This document shows positions 32,917-42,341 of a stretch of 64,000 nt of DNA, piece by piece. The translations under genes were made by a program, and so were the position numbers. The notes beneath the pieces are model-generated. The model searched no databases. It saw only the letters and a program-made list of their open reading frames with translations, and was not told where the DNA came from. The stretch's first letter is position 1. Each line of letters starts with the position of its first letter. The stretch is from positions 1-64,000 of the forward strand of contig NZ_BAABJX010000065.1 of assembly GCF_039543525.1 (NCBI RefSeq), written 5' to 3'. This DNA is from Algivirga pacifica (GTDB lineage: Bacteria; Bacteroidota; Bacteroidia; Cytophagales; Flammeovirgaceae).

Positions 32917-34515
32917 ATGAAAAAATCATCCCACTCCAAGTATATTATTACCAAAGATCCCGCAAAGGCAGATAACAAGAAAACTCCTATTCCAGAGGAA
33001 TTGAAAAGTCAAATGCCAGCGCTGATGAAAGAAGCTAAAAGCGGAACGGCAGCGGTAGAAAAGAAACTTCAAGCGTTGATCAAAACCTACCCGGATATTC
33101 CTGTACTCAAAAACATGCTCACAGGGTACTACAAGACCGTTGGCAACATGGAAAAGGCCCTGGAAGTTAATCAACAAACGTTTGAGGAGCACCCTGATTA
33201 TCTATATGCCCGTATCAATACAGTTGGGGTATACGTGGATAAGAAAGACTTTGTTGAGGTAGAGAAACTATTGGGGAATGAATTTGAGCTTCCGGCCCTT
33301 TATCCTGAGCGAAAAGCCTTTCATATCGATGAGTTTCTCGCTTATTACCTAACGGTTGTCAACTATGCTATAGCAGCCGGTAAAATAGATTTGGCATTAG
33401 AGAAATTCGACCTCATGAATCAACTCGATCCCAATAGCCCGCAAGTACAAAAAGCGACCGAACTATTGGCGATGGAAACCATGGGACACCTGATCGGTCG
33501 TGAGGATGACCACCTTATGCACGTCAAGGAGCGTAACAATCCTAAAAGCAAGAAAAAGAAACAACCTCAATTGCAAAATGAAGCACTCAACTTTGTTTAC
33601 GAAAAGACCTTAGAGGAAACTTCCGACAAGGACATCGAACAGGTCATGGCATTACCAAAAGCATCCCTGATCGAAGATCTAAAAATCATACTGGAAGATA
33701 GTATCAACCGTTTCAATCACTTCAATAAATCCATCAAGGAAAATGGAGAAGAGGAGTCACAGGTAGCATTCCTACAGCATGCCTTCCTAATTTTAGCAGA
33801 GTTAAAAGCCTCAGAAGCTCTTCCTGAAACCTTGGAAGTATTGCGTCAAAATGGCAAGGTCCTTAACCTCTACCTGGAACACTTCCTACATGAGTACATG
33901 TCCCATGTGATCTTACGTATCGGAAAGAATGAACTGGGTATGCTCAAGCAGTTTATGAAGGAAAAAGGGATCAATTTATTTGCCAAGTTGGCCGTTGTGG
34001 AAGCCACTTTACAAGTGGCTTTACATGACCCGGAGAGAAAGCAAGAAGTGGAAGAATGGTTTGAGGAAATCTTAGAATTCTTCAAAAATGCTCAACCAGA
34101 AGACAATGTCATTGACAGTGCCTTGTTAGGTACGATCATGAGTCATGTGATCGACGGAGGATTTGAGCACCTATTGCCACTCACCGAAGAGGTTTACAAT
34201 ACAGGGTATGTGGATGAGATCATCTGTGGAGATTATGAAGCCTTTAAGCAATCTTTTTTGAATCAGGAAATCGAAACGGAGCTTCAGGAAGACCTGAGTA
34301 TCTACCAGATCTACGAAGAAGAAAGAACGCTTTATATGGACGTAGATGATTTGGAAATAGAGAAGACTTCCTCTGAAAAAGGTCAGGAACGACTAATTAC
34401 CGTTCCTCTAAACAAAGTGGGCAATACCCGTCAACCTAAGATCAAGAAGATTGGGAGGAATGATCCTTGTCCATGTGGAAGTGGCAAGAAGTTTAAGAAG
34501 TGTTGTATGGCGTAA
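32917..34515 (+). CDS. TPR-like protein with C-terminal SEC-C zinc motif
   Basis: The 532-residue cytoplasmic protein starts with helical TPR-like repeats (about 45-170), has a basic Lys-rich patch near 205, a long helical middle, and ends in a SEC-C motif, GRNDPCPCGSGKKFKKCC (about 512-530), the zinc-binding tail shared with SecA. SEC-C tails bind zinc and ribosomes or SecB in SecA; here the tail marks a possible chaperone or translation-linked protein, which is inference. The gene is transcribed alone, divergent from the TerB-like gene, and a palindromic element follows the stop. Confidence 0.8.
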   Translation: MKKSSHSKYIITKDPAKADNKKTPIPEELKSQMPALMKEAKSGTAAVEKKLQALIKTYPDIPVLKNMLTGYYKTVGNMEKALEVNQQTFEEHPDYLYARINTVGVYVDKKDFVEVEKLLGNEFELPALYPERKAFHIDEFLAYYLTVVNYAIAAGKIDLALEKFDLMNQLDPNSPQVQKATELLAMETMGHLIGREDDHLMHVKERNNPKSKKKKQPQLQNEALNFVYEKTLEETSDKDIEQVMALPKASLIEDLKIILEDSINRFNHFNKSIKENGEEESQVAFLQHAFLILAELKASEALPETLEVLRQNGKVLNLYLEHFLHEYMSHVILRIGKNELGMLKQFMKEKGINLFAKLAVVEATLQVALHDPERKQEVEEWFEEILEFFKNAQPEDNVIDSALLGTIMSHVIDGGFEHLLPLTEEVYNTGYVDEIICGDYEAFKQSFLNQEIETELQEDLSIYQIYEEERTLYMDVDDLEIEKTSSEKGQERLITVPLNKVGNTRQPKIKKIGRNDPCPCGSGKKFKKCCMA

Positions 34516-34526
34516 GAATAGTATAC

Positions 34527-34682
34527 TGTCCTTCTTTGTTGAATCGTTGAATTGAGCTTCGCTCGTTGAATCGTTGATTCGAGTTGATATGTTGTATGAG
34601 TATCAGTACACACCTCAACCAACAACTCAACTCGAATCAACTCACCAAAGGTGAAATTCAACGAATCAACGATTCAACAAAG
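34527..34682. repeat. GTTGAATCG palindromic element after the SEC-C gene
   Basis: The left arm contains GTTGAATCGTTGAATTGAGC, and the inverse arm ends with CAACGATTCAAC near 34678. The hairpin GAGC-TTC-GCTC lies inside, and further inverse GTTGATTCGAGTTGA words pair across the middle. It probably terminates the SEC-C gene. Confidence 0.7.
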
Positions 34683-34946
34683 GAGAGTAGTATGACTGTT
34701 ATTCACTCCACCTGAATAAAAGAGCAAAAGGTATTTGTTTATAAACCAAACAAATAAGCATTTACATTTAATTAGAATTTTTTTTAGACGAAATATAAAC
34801 CAACCAAGGGGTTTCGCGATAGGGAGACAGGTAAAATACTGAAAAACAAAAAGATAGCACCAGTAAAAATCCATCTAAATTATGTCAAATTTTTATACAA
34901 AATTCATTCAAAAATAGGGTTAAAGAGCTCTTTCGCTGTATAGAAA

Positions 34947-34979
34947 TTTGACAAACACCAGAATAGTTCTTTATCTTTG
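34947..34979 (+). promoter_or_regulatory. Strong consensus promoter in the gap before proC
   Basis: TTTG at 34947-34950 and TATCTTTG at 34972-34979, 21 bases apart, make the best match to the Bacteroidota promoter in the window. Transcription should start near 34986, 23 bases before a 31-codon frame and about 730 bases before proC, the next sizeable gene. Confidence 0.72.
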
Positions 34980-35008
34980 CATCGCAATCAAGGCAATCAA
35001 AACATACA

Positions 35009-35104
35009 ATGGAAAAGCAAGAAAGACATTCAAAACGTCTCCCTTTAGCACAAGATATTGAGTTCAAACCTCTCTTTTTAATCCTTAGAAAAGGGGTTTA
35101 CTGA
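35009..35104 (+). CDS. Possible 31-residue small ORF or leader peptide
   Basis: An ATG 30 bases after a consensus -7 box opens a 31-codon frame (MEKQERHSKRLPLAQDIEFK at the start, ending ILRKGVY). It is not recognised. It is not rich in proline, so a classical proline attenuator is unlikely. A hairpin (arms AAACC..CTTTT and AAAAGG..GGTTT, about 35065-35099) overlaps its end. It may be a real small protein, a leader, or the remnant of a longer gene. Confidence 0.3.
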   Translation: MEKQERHSKRLPLAQDIEFKPLFLILRKGVY

Positions 35105-35711
35105 GATTATTTTACAGATATTTTTTATTAAAATATCTATCCTCCTCAGGCATTCCTGAACGATTCATTTACCAGGTAGAACACGCTATTTTTTGTGTTT
35201 ATGTCATCGATCATGATGAATATAATTCTTTGGTAAGATCTCACAAATAAGACTATACAGAAGGAAATAGCTTTTATAATAAAGTTATCTATTGAATAAT
35301 CATATCCTTTTTTTGGTATAGGACCAATCTTCATAACATATCACCGCTAGAAGTATACTGTCAAACGTACCTCACGATAGGTGTATCATTTGTGATCGTT
35401 CGAATCGTACAATCTGTTTATTATATACAACTCTTAAGGACGTCAACTGATTTCGCTAATACCTTAATGGTATTTGCTATACCTCCTTATGATCAAAAAG
35501 TTATAACAGATCACTGCCTCAAACTTCCTATTTGATTGATATTCAACTATATGCTATAAAAATCCTTTACGTATCATTTAAACAGTGAACAGTAAAGAAT
35601 AAGGCATCATAGTATCATATATATCGGCATTCTACGTATGCTGCCTAACAGCTATACCTACAATGTCCAAAAGCATTATAACAATTCAACCAAAAAATCT
35701 TAAAAAATACC
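35105..35711. other. AT-rich 600-base stretch before proC without a clear gene
   Basis: No convincing coding sequence or tRNA was found. A plus-strand frame at about 35089-35250 reads SSSGIPERFIYQVEHAIFCV and onward to DHDEYNSLVRSHK before a stop; it has some look of a RelE/ParE-like toxin end but has no start and is too short to call. A short CAGTGAACAGT heptad trace lies at about 35584-35595. No good -7 box was seen directly before proC. Confidence 0.4.
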
Positions 35712-36518
35712 ATGAAAGTCTTAGTCATCGGAGCCGGAAATATGGGATTAACCTATTCAGAAGGAATGGCCTCTTCTTCCTTGTTAGGGAACCATAAATT
35801 AAAAATTTACGATACAGATACCGCTAAAAAAGCAGAGTTAAGAAAAGAGGGGACCTTCGAAGTTTACGATAAACTAAAAGATTGCTTGCCTTCTGCCGAT
35901 ATCGTTTTTATCGCTGTAAAACCTTATCACTGTGAGGAGTTATTCGAGCAGATGAAGCCCATGGTCAACAAGGAGCAATTATTTGTATCCCTAATGGCTG
36001 GTGTGACGATTGAATTTATCCAAGAGTGTCTACAGGTCAAAAAGGTAATCCGTTCGATGCCAAACCTTCCTGCCAAAGTTGGAAAAGGTGTGACTTCGTA
36101 TACTGAAGCTCAGGAAATTTCCAACGTAGAGCTCATCATGGTAAAACATCTACTGGATACGACAGGTACTTCCATTCACGTAGCAACGGAGGAATATATT
36201 GATGCCTCTACGGGTATCTCTGGAAGTGGTCCTGCTTATGTATTTTACTTTATGCAGTCCATGTTGGAGGCAGCTCAGAAAATGGGATTCTCGGCTCACG
36301 ACTCTCGTATTTTGGTGAGCAATACGTTTGAAGGCGCCATTGAGCTGTTTAATCAATCGGATATTTCTCCAGAATCATGGATTAACCGTGTAGCCTCTAA
36401 AGGAGGAACCACTCAGGCAGCGATTGACTCCCTGGAAGATAATAACGTTAGACAGTTAATTCAGGATGCAGCCTATGCAGCCTTCGATCGTGCGGTAGAA
36501 CTTGGAAAAGAAAATTAA
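35712..36518 (+). CDS. proC: Pyrroline-5-carboxylate reductase
   Basis: The 268-residue protein has the N-terminal Rossmann motif VIGAGNMG (about 4-11), the VFIAVKPY segment, and the C-terminal dimer domain with the substrate loop TGISGSGPAYVFYF (about 166-179) and SKGGTTQAAI. It reduces pyrroline-5-carboxylate to proline with NAD(P)H, the last step of proline synthesis. It is the first gene of proC-proB-proA; proB follows four bases after the stop. Confidence 0.95.
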   Translation: MKVLVIGAGNMGLTYSEGMASSSLLGNHKLKIYDTDTAKKAELRKEGTFEVYDKLKDCLPSADIVFIAVKPYHCEELFEQMKPMVNKEQLFVSLMAGVTIEFIQECLQVKKVIRSMPNLPAKVGKGVTSYTEAQEISNVELIMVKHLLDTTGTSIHVATEEYIDASTGISGSGPAYVFYFMQSMLEAAQKMGFSAHDSRILVSNTFEGAIELFNQSDISPESWINRVASKGGTTQAAIDSLEDNNVRQLIQDAAYAAFDRAVELGKEN

Positions 36519-36522
36519 GAAT

Positions 36523-37314
36523 ATGTGTAGTAGTAGTAGTAGTGATATAAAACGAGTAGTAGTGAAAGTGGGTACCAATGTGCTCACCAATAAAGATAAT
36601 AGAATCCTCGGGCCAGTCTTAAGAGAACTGGTTCGACAAATCTCCGTACTGTACGAGAGAGATATTATGGTGGTACTGGTTTCTTCTGGCTCAGCCATCG
36701 CTGGAAAGGAGATTCTGGGAGAAACAAACATCAATGATAAATCCATCCGTCGTCAGGTGTATTCCTCTATAGGACAGCCCCGTATGATGCGTTATTATTA
36801 CAACCTTTTCCACGATTATGGAATGCGTTGTGCACAGGTATTGGCGACCAAACGTGACTTTGACCCTGGCGTGCACCGGGAAAATATGATCAACTGTTAC
36901 GAAGGATTACTTTCAGAAGGAGTCATTCCAATCGCTAATGAGGACGACGCTGTTTCTTTAACCATGTCCATGTTTACGGATAATGATGAGCTAGCCAGCT
37001 TGGTGGCAGAGTTACTGGATGCAGATCGCTTGATTATTCTTTCCGATACAGACGGTTTGTATACTGGTCACCCCGATGACGAAGACTCTGAGAAACTAAC
37101 GGAGGTAACCACCGACCAAAGAGTAGAACAATACATCCAGGCTTCTGACAAAAAAGAAGGAGAAGGTCGTGGAGGAATGGCTTCTAAACTGAGAATTGCC
37201 AAACATACTGCCAAAAAAGATATCCCAACCTATATCGCCAACGGGAAGCGAGAAAACGTGATTGTGGATATTATTGATGACAAGGAAGTGGGTACCAAGT
37301 TTATCCATCAGTAA
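36523..37314 (+). CDS. proB: Glutamate 5-kinase without PUA domain
   Basis: From the ATG at 36523 the protein has 263 residues and consists only of the amino-acid kinase domain: VVVKVGTNVLT (about 11-21), VLVSSGSAIAGK, NEDDAVS, LSDTDGLYT and GRGGMASKL. The C-terminal PUA domain of E. coli ProB is absent, as in many bacteria. It phosphorylates glutamate, the first and usually feedback-controlled step of proline synthesis. The frame also opens at a TTG (36502) inside proC, but the ATG four bases after proC is preferred. Codons 3-7 are five identical AGT serine codons, a small in-frame microsatellite. Confidence 0.93.
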   Translation: MCSSSSSDIKRVVVKVGTNVLTNKDNRILGPVLRELVRQISVLYERDIMVVLVSSGSAIAGKEILGETNINDKSIRRQVYSSIGQPRMMRYYYNLFHDYGMRCAQVLATKRDFDPGVHRENMINCYEGLLSEGVIPIANEDDAVSLTMSMFTDNDELASLVAELLDADRLIILSDTDGLYTGHPDDEDSEKLTEVTTDQRVEQYIQASDKKEGEGRGGMASKLRIAKHTAKKDIPTYIANGKRENVIVDIIDDKEVGTKFIHQ

Positions 37315-37600
37315 GGTTGAATCGTTGAATTGAGCTTCGCTCGTTGAATTTTACCTTCGGTAAGTTGATTCGAGTTGAATTGTTTATTGCATTCTAGCAA
37401 CAATCAAACACTGTGTATTGATCGATTCAATTATACAAAGTGAATTAGTTACACCTTAACCAATAAACCACTACTGGACTAAACGACAAGTAAACTTATA
37501 GTTAAGTGCTACTGTCAAGGGGTTTAAGGATGAAAGATGAAGGATTGCTATTCAGGGGTTTCTATTCCTTCATCCTTTATCCTTTATCCTTTATCCATAT
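37315..37600 (+). repeat. Palindromic element and heptads between proB and proA
   Basis: The 360-base gap holds no gene. A GTTGAATCG/GAGC-TTC-GCTC element starts at the proB stop (37315-37385). ATGAAAG/ATGAAGG heptads at about 37528-37546 and inverse TTTATCC heptads at about 37560-37598 can pair. Both structures would weaken read-through from proCB into proA. No clear separate proA promoter was identified. Confidence 0.65.
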
Positions 37601-37674
37601 GGAAGTAGCTCCTTTATTTCTATCAGAAAACTTAGTGTTTAAACCACTACCCTTTTAATAACAAACAAACCATT

Positions 37675-38871
37675 ATGAAACTCTTAAGTACTGAAAATAA
37701 AAATAACGTTCTTCAATCTATGATCAATATCCTGGATAGGGAACGCCAAAATATTATCAATGAAAATCAAAAAGACCTAGATGCGTTTAGTCAAAATGAC
37801 CAAGCTCTTTATGATCGTCTGGTTGTCAATGACGCCAAAGTGGACGGCATGATTCAAGCCGTTAAAGAAGTCATGGAACAGGAAGATCCGGTAGGTCAAA
37901 TGATCTCTAACCTTACGCTTGACAGCGGGCTACAAGTCACCAATAAAACAGCACCCTTCGGGACGATTCTAATCATCTATGAATCAAGACCCGACGTAAC
38001 GATCGAAGCGGCAGTACTCGCTTTTAAAGCTAACAACAAAATCTTACTGAAAGGAGGTAAAGAGGCCATTCACAGTAACCTGATCCTTGAAAAATGCTGG
38101 CATGAAGCCCTGGCTGAAAACGGATTGGACAAGGAGTGGATTCGTCTACTACACCTACAAAGAGAAGAAACTCAGGAGTTCCTGAAAAACCCAACCGAAA
38201 AACTAGATTTAATCGTTCCTAGAGGTGGAGAGCGATTGATCAAGTTTGTAAAAGACAACGCATCATGTGCTGTATTGATCAGTGGTCGTGGGAATAACTT
38301 CCTATACGTATCGGAAGATGCCGATTGGGAGAAAACTATCAAGGTCATTATCAATGCTAAAACCAATAAGATTTCAGGATGTAACGCCTTGGATAAGGTC
38401 TTGATTAACAAGAATATTCCGAATTACGAAAGTAAGGTCAAAGACTTGCAGCAAGTGCTGACCGCTTCCAAGGTGAGTATCCTGACCGATACTAAACTAG
38501 CCAACATCATCCAAGAAGAAGTAATTGAGGATGAAGCCACTTGGTATGAAGAGTTTTTGGCAATGAAAATTGCTTTGGCAGAAGTAGATTCTACCACAGA
38601 AGCGATCCAATGGATCAATAAGTACTCTGGAGGGCACTCTGCCGCTATTCTTACCGAGAATAAAGAACAAGCCAACCTGTTTATGGAGCAAGTAGATAGT
38701 GCGGCCGTTTACCATAACGCTTCTACCCGATTTACTGACGGTGGACAGATGGGCGTAGGTGCCGAACTGGCCATCAGTACCGATAAACTACACCACAGAG
38801 GTCCTTTGGGACTTAAACAGCTTGTAACCAATAAATATTATGTCTTCGGCGATGGACATATTAGAGATTAA
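37675..38871 (+). CDS. proA: Glutamate-5-semialdehyde dehydrogenase (gamma-glutamyl phosphate reductase)
   Basis: The 398-residue protein is full-length ProA of the aldehyde dehydrogenase superfamily: APFGTILIIYESRPDVTIEA (about 102-121), LKGGKEA, LIVPRGGERLI (about 180-190), the catalytic Cys in NKISGCNALDKVL (near residue 240) and RFTDGGQMGVGAE near the C terminus. It reduces gamma-glutamyl phosphate to glutamate semialdehyde with NADPH, between ProB and ProC. The gene is 360 bases from proB, with a hairpin element between. Confidence 0.96.
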   Translation: MKLLSTENKNNVLQSMINILDRERQNIINENQKDLDAFSQNDQALYDRLVVNDAKVDGMIQAVKEVMEQEDPVGQMISNLTLDSGLQVTNKTAPFGTILIIYESRPDVTIEAAVLAFKANNKILLKGGKEAIHSNLILEKCWHEALAENGLDKEWIRLLHLQREETQEFLKNPTEKLDLIVPRGGERLIKFVKDNASCAVLISGRGNNFLYVSEDADWEKTIKVIINAKTNKISGCNALDKVLINKNIPNYESKVKDLQQVLTASKVSILTDTKLANIIQEEVIEDEATWYEEFLAMKIALAEVDSTTEAIQWINKYSGGHSAAILTENKEQANLFMEQVDSAAVYHNASTRFTDGGQMGVGAELAISTDKLHHRGPLGLKQLVTNKYYVFGDGHIRD

Positions 38872-38906
38872 TTAAAGATGGTTCAGCTTTAATGACACAT
38901 GTTAGG

Positions 38907-38941
38907 AGAAGACTAGAGCGTATGCTTTGGTCTTCTTTTTT
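38907..38941 (+). terminator. Intrinsic terminator of proA
   Basis: Stem AGAAGAC / GTCTTCT with an inner AGAGC/GCTTT stem is followed by a run of T at 38936-38941. It lies 36 bases after the proA stop and faces the convergent five-gene operon. Confidence 0.75.
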
Positions 38942-38971
38942 ATAAAAGTCATACAATCTATACAAATAGTG

Positions 38972-40078
38972 CTAGACGTTGACATTTTGCTTAGATACCT
39001 TTGATTTAAAAATGAATAAAAACACCCCGTAAGTCATAGATAGCAACAAAAGTACCCACATCCACCAATCGTGTATATCAAAATAGAATAACGTAATAGG
39101 CCATAGCACAAACATACATAAACTCCATATCCCAACACCTACCCTACGCCCCTCCGATAAAAATCCACAACTCAAGGTGCTCAAGAATATAATCAGGAAG
39201 AAAATAAATTTAGGTAAAGGCATCCATACATTTTCTATATGGATATAAGCCAACAGCAATAAGAAGAGCAGGACGCCTCCCAAGGCAATAAGGCTATCTG
39301 GAAAATGATCCCTTCCTCTAGGGGGCATCACTTTTTTCCAGGATAATGAAAGTAACCTTAAGAAGGGAAGATTATTGGCCCAGAGTACATCATAGGAAGG
39401 TTTATAATCCTTTACTCCACACTGTACTTCTTCGTCTTCCTTCTGAAAAGTACCAAAAAGCTTATCCCATAATAGCAGTGTACCTCCAAAGTTCTTGTCG
39501 ATATACTGAGGATTTTTCCCATGATGAACCTTATGGTGTTTTGGGGTCACCAAAAACGTATCCAATACCCCACTGTTTCTAACAATACTATTATGATTAT
39601 AGAATTGAACCGAGTAATGGATACTGGAAACCAATAGAAAGACCTCAGTAGGTATACCGATCACAGCAAGCAGCAGAAAAAAAGGGATGGAGGATAGAGA
39701 AGAGTACCATGAGTTTCTTATCCCCAATGACAAGCTAAAGTGTTCTCCCTCATGGTGTACTACATGTATTGCCCAAAGCAGTTTAATCTTATGATGAAAA
39801 CGATGGAGCCAATAAAATCCAAAATCCCAAGCGACAAAACAAAGAAGGAAGGTCGCCCAATAAGGCCAATCTGCGGTCATTTGCAGCGAAGCGTAATCCG
39901 TCACCATATGGTAAACACTAATTTCAACACCTCTCAATACCCACATCAGGATGTGTCCGGAGTTAAGGTTGAAGATGACTTCTTTCCATGGAATTTGCTC
40001 TTTTTTCACCCATTGTACAAAACACGCCTCTAGTAATACCAGCAATAGCAACATCCCATTTGCTAAAACAAAACTCAT
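38972..40078 (-). CDS. Sterol desaturase / fatty acid hydroxylase family membrane enzyme
   Basis: From the ATG at 40078 the protein has 368 residues. It carries the three His clusters of the di-iron fatty acid hydroxylase superfamily: HRFHH (about 92-96), HVVHHEGEH (about 104-112) and HHKVHH (about 185-190), between membrane helices. Three extra C-terminal helices (about 270-355) lengthen it beyond the minimal domain. It should oxidise (hydroxylate or desaturate) a lipid in the membrane. Its ATG overlaps the TGA of the ketosynthase gene (ATGA), which fixes the start and shows translational coupling. It is the last gene of the five-gene operon. Confidence 0.88.
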   Translation of the reverse strand: MSFVLANGMLLLLVLLEACFVQWVKKEQIPWKEVIFNLNSGHILMWVLRGVEISVYHMVTDYASLQMTADWPYWATFLLCFVAWDFGFYWLHRFHHKIKLLWAIHVVHHEGEHFSLSLGIRNSWYSSLSSIPFFLLLAVIGIPTEVFLLVSSIHYSVQFYNHNSIVRNSGVLDTFLVTPKHHKVHHGKNPQYIDKNFGGTLLLWDKLFGTFQKEDEEVQCGVKDYKPSYDVLWANNLPFLRLLSLSWKKVMPPRGRDHFPDSLIALGGVLLFLLLLAYIHIENVWMPLPKFIFFLIIFLSTLSCGFLSEGRRVGVGIWSLCMFVLWPITLFYFDIHDWWMWVLLLLSMTYGVFLFIFKSKVSKQNVNV

Positions 40079-41076
40079 GATTTTGAATAGTTTAATAATA
40101 GTCCACAAATAGAAACGCCAGCAGCGGTCCCCAACAATAAGCAGCGATCACCCTCTTTGATGACTCCTTCTTTAATACTGTTCACTAAGGTTAATGGAAT
40201 AGAAGCCGCTACACAATTACCATAAACTGACAGTTGGTTGATAATATTATCAGATTTCCCCCGATTAATCTTGGTAAGTAAGTTCATACCAAACAGACTT
40301 GTCTGATGAGGGACAATCCAATCCACTTCCGAAAGGTGGGTGGAGGTTTTTTCAAAAAAACGATCCATATAATCGTAAATATACTTATTGACAATGCGGA
40401 GCAAATGGGTTCCCGCCATATCAAAAGAGTAGAGGTCCATCTCGTAGGGGTTGTTTTTAGGGTGGTAAGCATTTCCTCCCCCTCGAATTATGGTACTTCT
40501 CACTCCTTCCGAATAGGTTTTCTGCATATAGCGTAAATTTTCTCCCGTACTGGATTTAGAAACGATCACAGCGGCGGCGGCATCTCCAAAAAGTCCATAT
40601 GTTTCTGGGCGATTGGAAGAAAGTCCGTGAGAAGCTATTTCTGAGCTGACGATAGCAATATTCTGATATTCCTCTCCCTGCAAGAGTGTAGAGGCATAGT
40701 CCAGAGCAGTGATAAAACTCGTACATACGGTATTGATATCAAAACAAGGAAAATCTAGCGTTTCAGCCTCAAAAAACGCTTCTTTTATGAGGGTAGAGCG
40801 GTTAGGGATCACATAGTCAAAAGTGGCTGAGGCAGCAATAATACCATCCAAATCCGAGATCTCCATCTGGGCATCGCTCAAGGCCTCCCTCAGTGCTTCC
40901 ACTCCCATTTGTGTGCAGGTCTCATCCGTTACCCTATAACGGGTTTCTACGCCTACCCTTTGCGCATACCATTGGGAAGGCAAACCAAGTTCTGCTTCAA
41001 TTTCATGGCTTTCAAGACAGTTTTTTGGCAAGTACTTACCGACTCCCTTGATGCTAAAGTTTTTTGGCATATTCAT
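40075..41076 (-). CDS. FabH/OleA-like ketoacyl synthase III
   Basis: The 333-residue protein is a thiolase-fold KAS III with the catalytic triad visible: Cys118 in DINTVCTSF, His in VPHQTS (about 258) and Asn in YGNCVAASIP (about 288). The lack of a housekeeping fab context, together with a reductase, an adenylating enzyme and a hydrolase in the same operon, suggests it condenses acyl-CoA/ACP or adenylate-activated acyl chains for a special lipid, as OleA does. The gene overlaps the adenylating-enzyme gene by 23 bases. MPKNFS (41070) is an alternative start. Confidence 0.88.
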   Translation of the reverse strand: MNMPKNFSIKGVGKYLPKNCLESHEIEAELGLPSQWYAQRVGVETRYRVTDETCTQMGVEALREALSDAQMEISDLDGIIAASATFDYVIPNRSTLIKEAFFEAETLDFPCFDINTVCTSFITALDYASTLLQGEEYQNIAIVSSEIASHGLSSNRPETYGLFGDAAAAVIVSKSSTGENLRYMQKTYSEGVRSTIIRGGGNAYHPKNNPYEMDLYSFDMAGTHLLRIVNKYIYDYMDRFFEKTSTHLSEVDWIVPHQTSLFGMNLLTKINRGKSDNIINQLSVYGNCVAASIPLTLVNSIKEGVIKEGDRCLLLGTAAGVSICGLLLNYSKS

Positions 41077-42337
41077 TATTGATTCTTTTGAACTTGTTAA
41101 TAGGGTTATGGTCCCTGGAATGTAATGTGATGGATATTTCCGCTATACCGTATGACTGAAATAGTTGTTGTAAGCTCCCTTTGACCTTTTCAAATAAGGA
41201 CACTAGATCTTTTTCAGATTTTGGATATAGCACAAGCTCAAGTGCATAGGCTCCTACACGACTGACCTGATAATTCTCCAGATCATCCGTAACCTGAATA
41301 ATTGCCCGTCGAATAAAATCAGGATATATCCGTATGGTTTCTCCTTCCCGATGGAACGTAAAAACGTCATCAGCCCTACCCTCAATTTTTTTAATAACCG
41401 TGGTCTTGCTCCCACAAGTACAAGGGCCTCCTTCATGGAGGATATCGTTTAGCTCATAGCGCACTACCGGTTGTGAAGTTCTTTGATAGTCTGTGATAAT
41501 CGGATGGAAGCGTACTTTCTCATCATCCAGGTATTTCTTTTCTATTTTGAGGAAATCCTCATTGAAGTGTAAGTTTCCCTTGGAACACGTATAAGCCAAA
41601 AAGCCTTCTGTACATTGGTATACCTGATGCACGGGGCAATTAAAAACAGCTTCAAAACGAGCTTTCATATCTTCTTCCAATACCTCAGCTACAGAAATCA
41701 CCTTTGTAAAAGAAGAGACAAGACCATGCTGTTCGTAATGTGCCGCAATCACTTGCAAGACAGAAGGCTGGGCAACCAAAAGGTCATGTTGACGCTCGAG
41801 TAGTAAGGGTATATAAGTGTCTACACTGGTTTTTATATCATAAAAATGAAATTGCAATAACCTGGAGCCTACTGCCTCATACAAATTATTATTTGCCCTC
41901 AGAAAAAAAGCAACACTCCGTTTTTTGAATGAAAAACCAATCACCCGATCTAAAATAGCCGCCACCCATCTTTCCTGCTCTTTTTTAGAAGTGAGAAACA
42001 TCCCCCTGCTCCCACTGGTTCCTGAAGACAAGCCTATACTAATACCATTGATCATGGGGCTAAAATCACGACTCACCTCACTTTGAAGCGCCAAATGCAT
42101 CGCTTCCTCTTTCCGTATACCTACCGTATTTATCTCATCAAATGATTCCATAAATACTGTTTTGTTGATCACCGGAAAAGGTGTGTCACGGTCGAGGTAC
42201 TGTCGATAGAATGTTGATTTTCTTAAGTTTTTCTTCCATTGTCTTTTTAAAAAAGGACTGATCTGATGATCAAAAAAAACTCTTCTGAATCGCAAGAGAA
42301 GAAAATGGTATATAATGGCCCGTTTCGATGGTTTCAT
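41054..42337 (-). CDS. F390 synthetase-related adenylate-forming enzyme
   Basis: From the ATG at 42337 the protein has 427 residues. It belongs by pattern to the phenylacetate-CoA ligase/CoF390-synthetase-like branch of the adenylate-forming superfamily: the phosphate loop GLSSGTSGSRGMFLTSK (about 110-126), YQCTEGFLAYTC, the ITDYQRTSQPVVRYELNDI segment and a CTCG pair before IKKIEGRADD. Such clades of unknown substrate occur beside KAS III genes. It would activate a carboxylic acid as AMP ester or thioester. The frame extends 19 codons into the upstream gene from a GTG, but the ATG four bases after that gene's stop fits better. Confidence 0.82.
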   Translation of the reverse strand: MKPSKRAIIYHFLLLRFRRVFFDHQISPFLKRQWKKNLRKSTFYRQYLDRDTPFPVINKTVFMESFDEINTVGIRKEEAMHLALQSEVSRDFSPMINGISIGLSSGTSGSRGMFLTSKKEQERWVAAILDRVIGFSFKKRSVAFFLRANNNLYEAVGSRLLQFHFYDIKTSVDTYIPLLLERQHDLLVAQPSVLQVIAAHYEQHGLVSSFTKVISVAEVLEEDMKARFEAVFNCPVHQVYQCTEGFLAYTCSKGNLHFNEDFLKIEKKYLDDEKVRFHPIITDYQRTSQPVVRYELNDILHEGGPCTCGSKTTVIKKIEGRADDVFTFHREGETIRIYPDFIRRAIIQVTDDLENYQVSRVGAYALELVLYPKSEKDLVSLFEKVKGSLQQLFQSYGIAEISITLHSRDHNPINKFKRINNEYAKKL

Positions 42338-42341
42338 AAGC

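Noticed and set aside
35089..35250. Degraded RelE/ParE-type toxin gene
   Set aside because: Only a short frame without a start, similarity is impressionistic, and no antitoxin frame precedes it.
35396..35412. GTTCGAATC resembling a tRNA T-loop
   Set aside because: No acceptor stem, D-arm or anticodon arm can be built around it.
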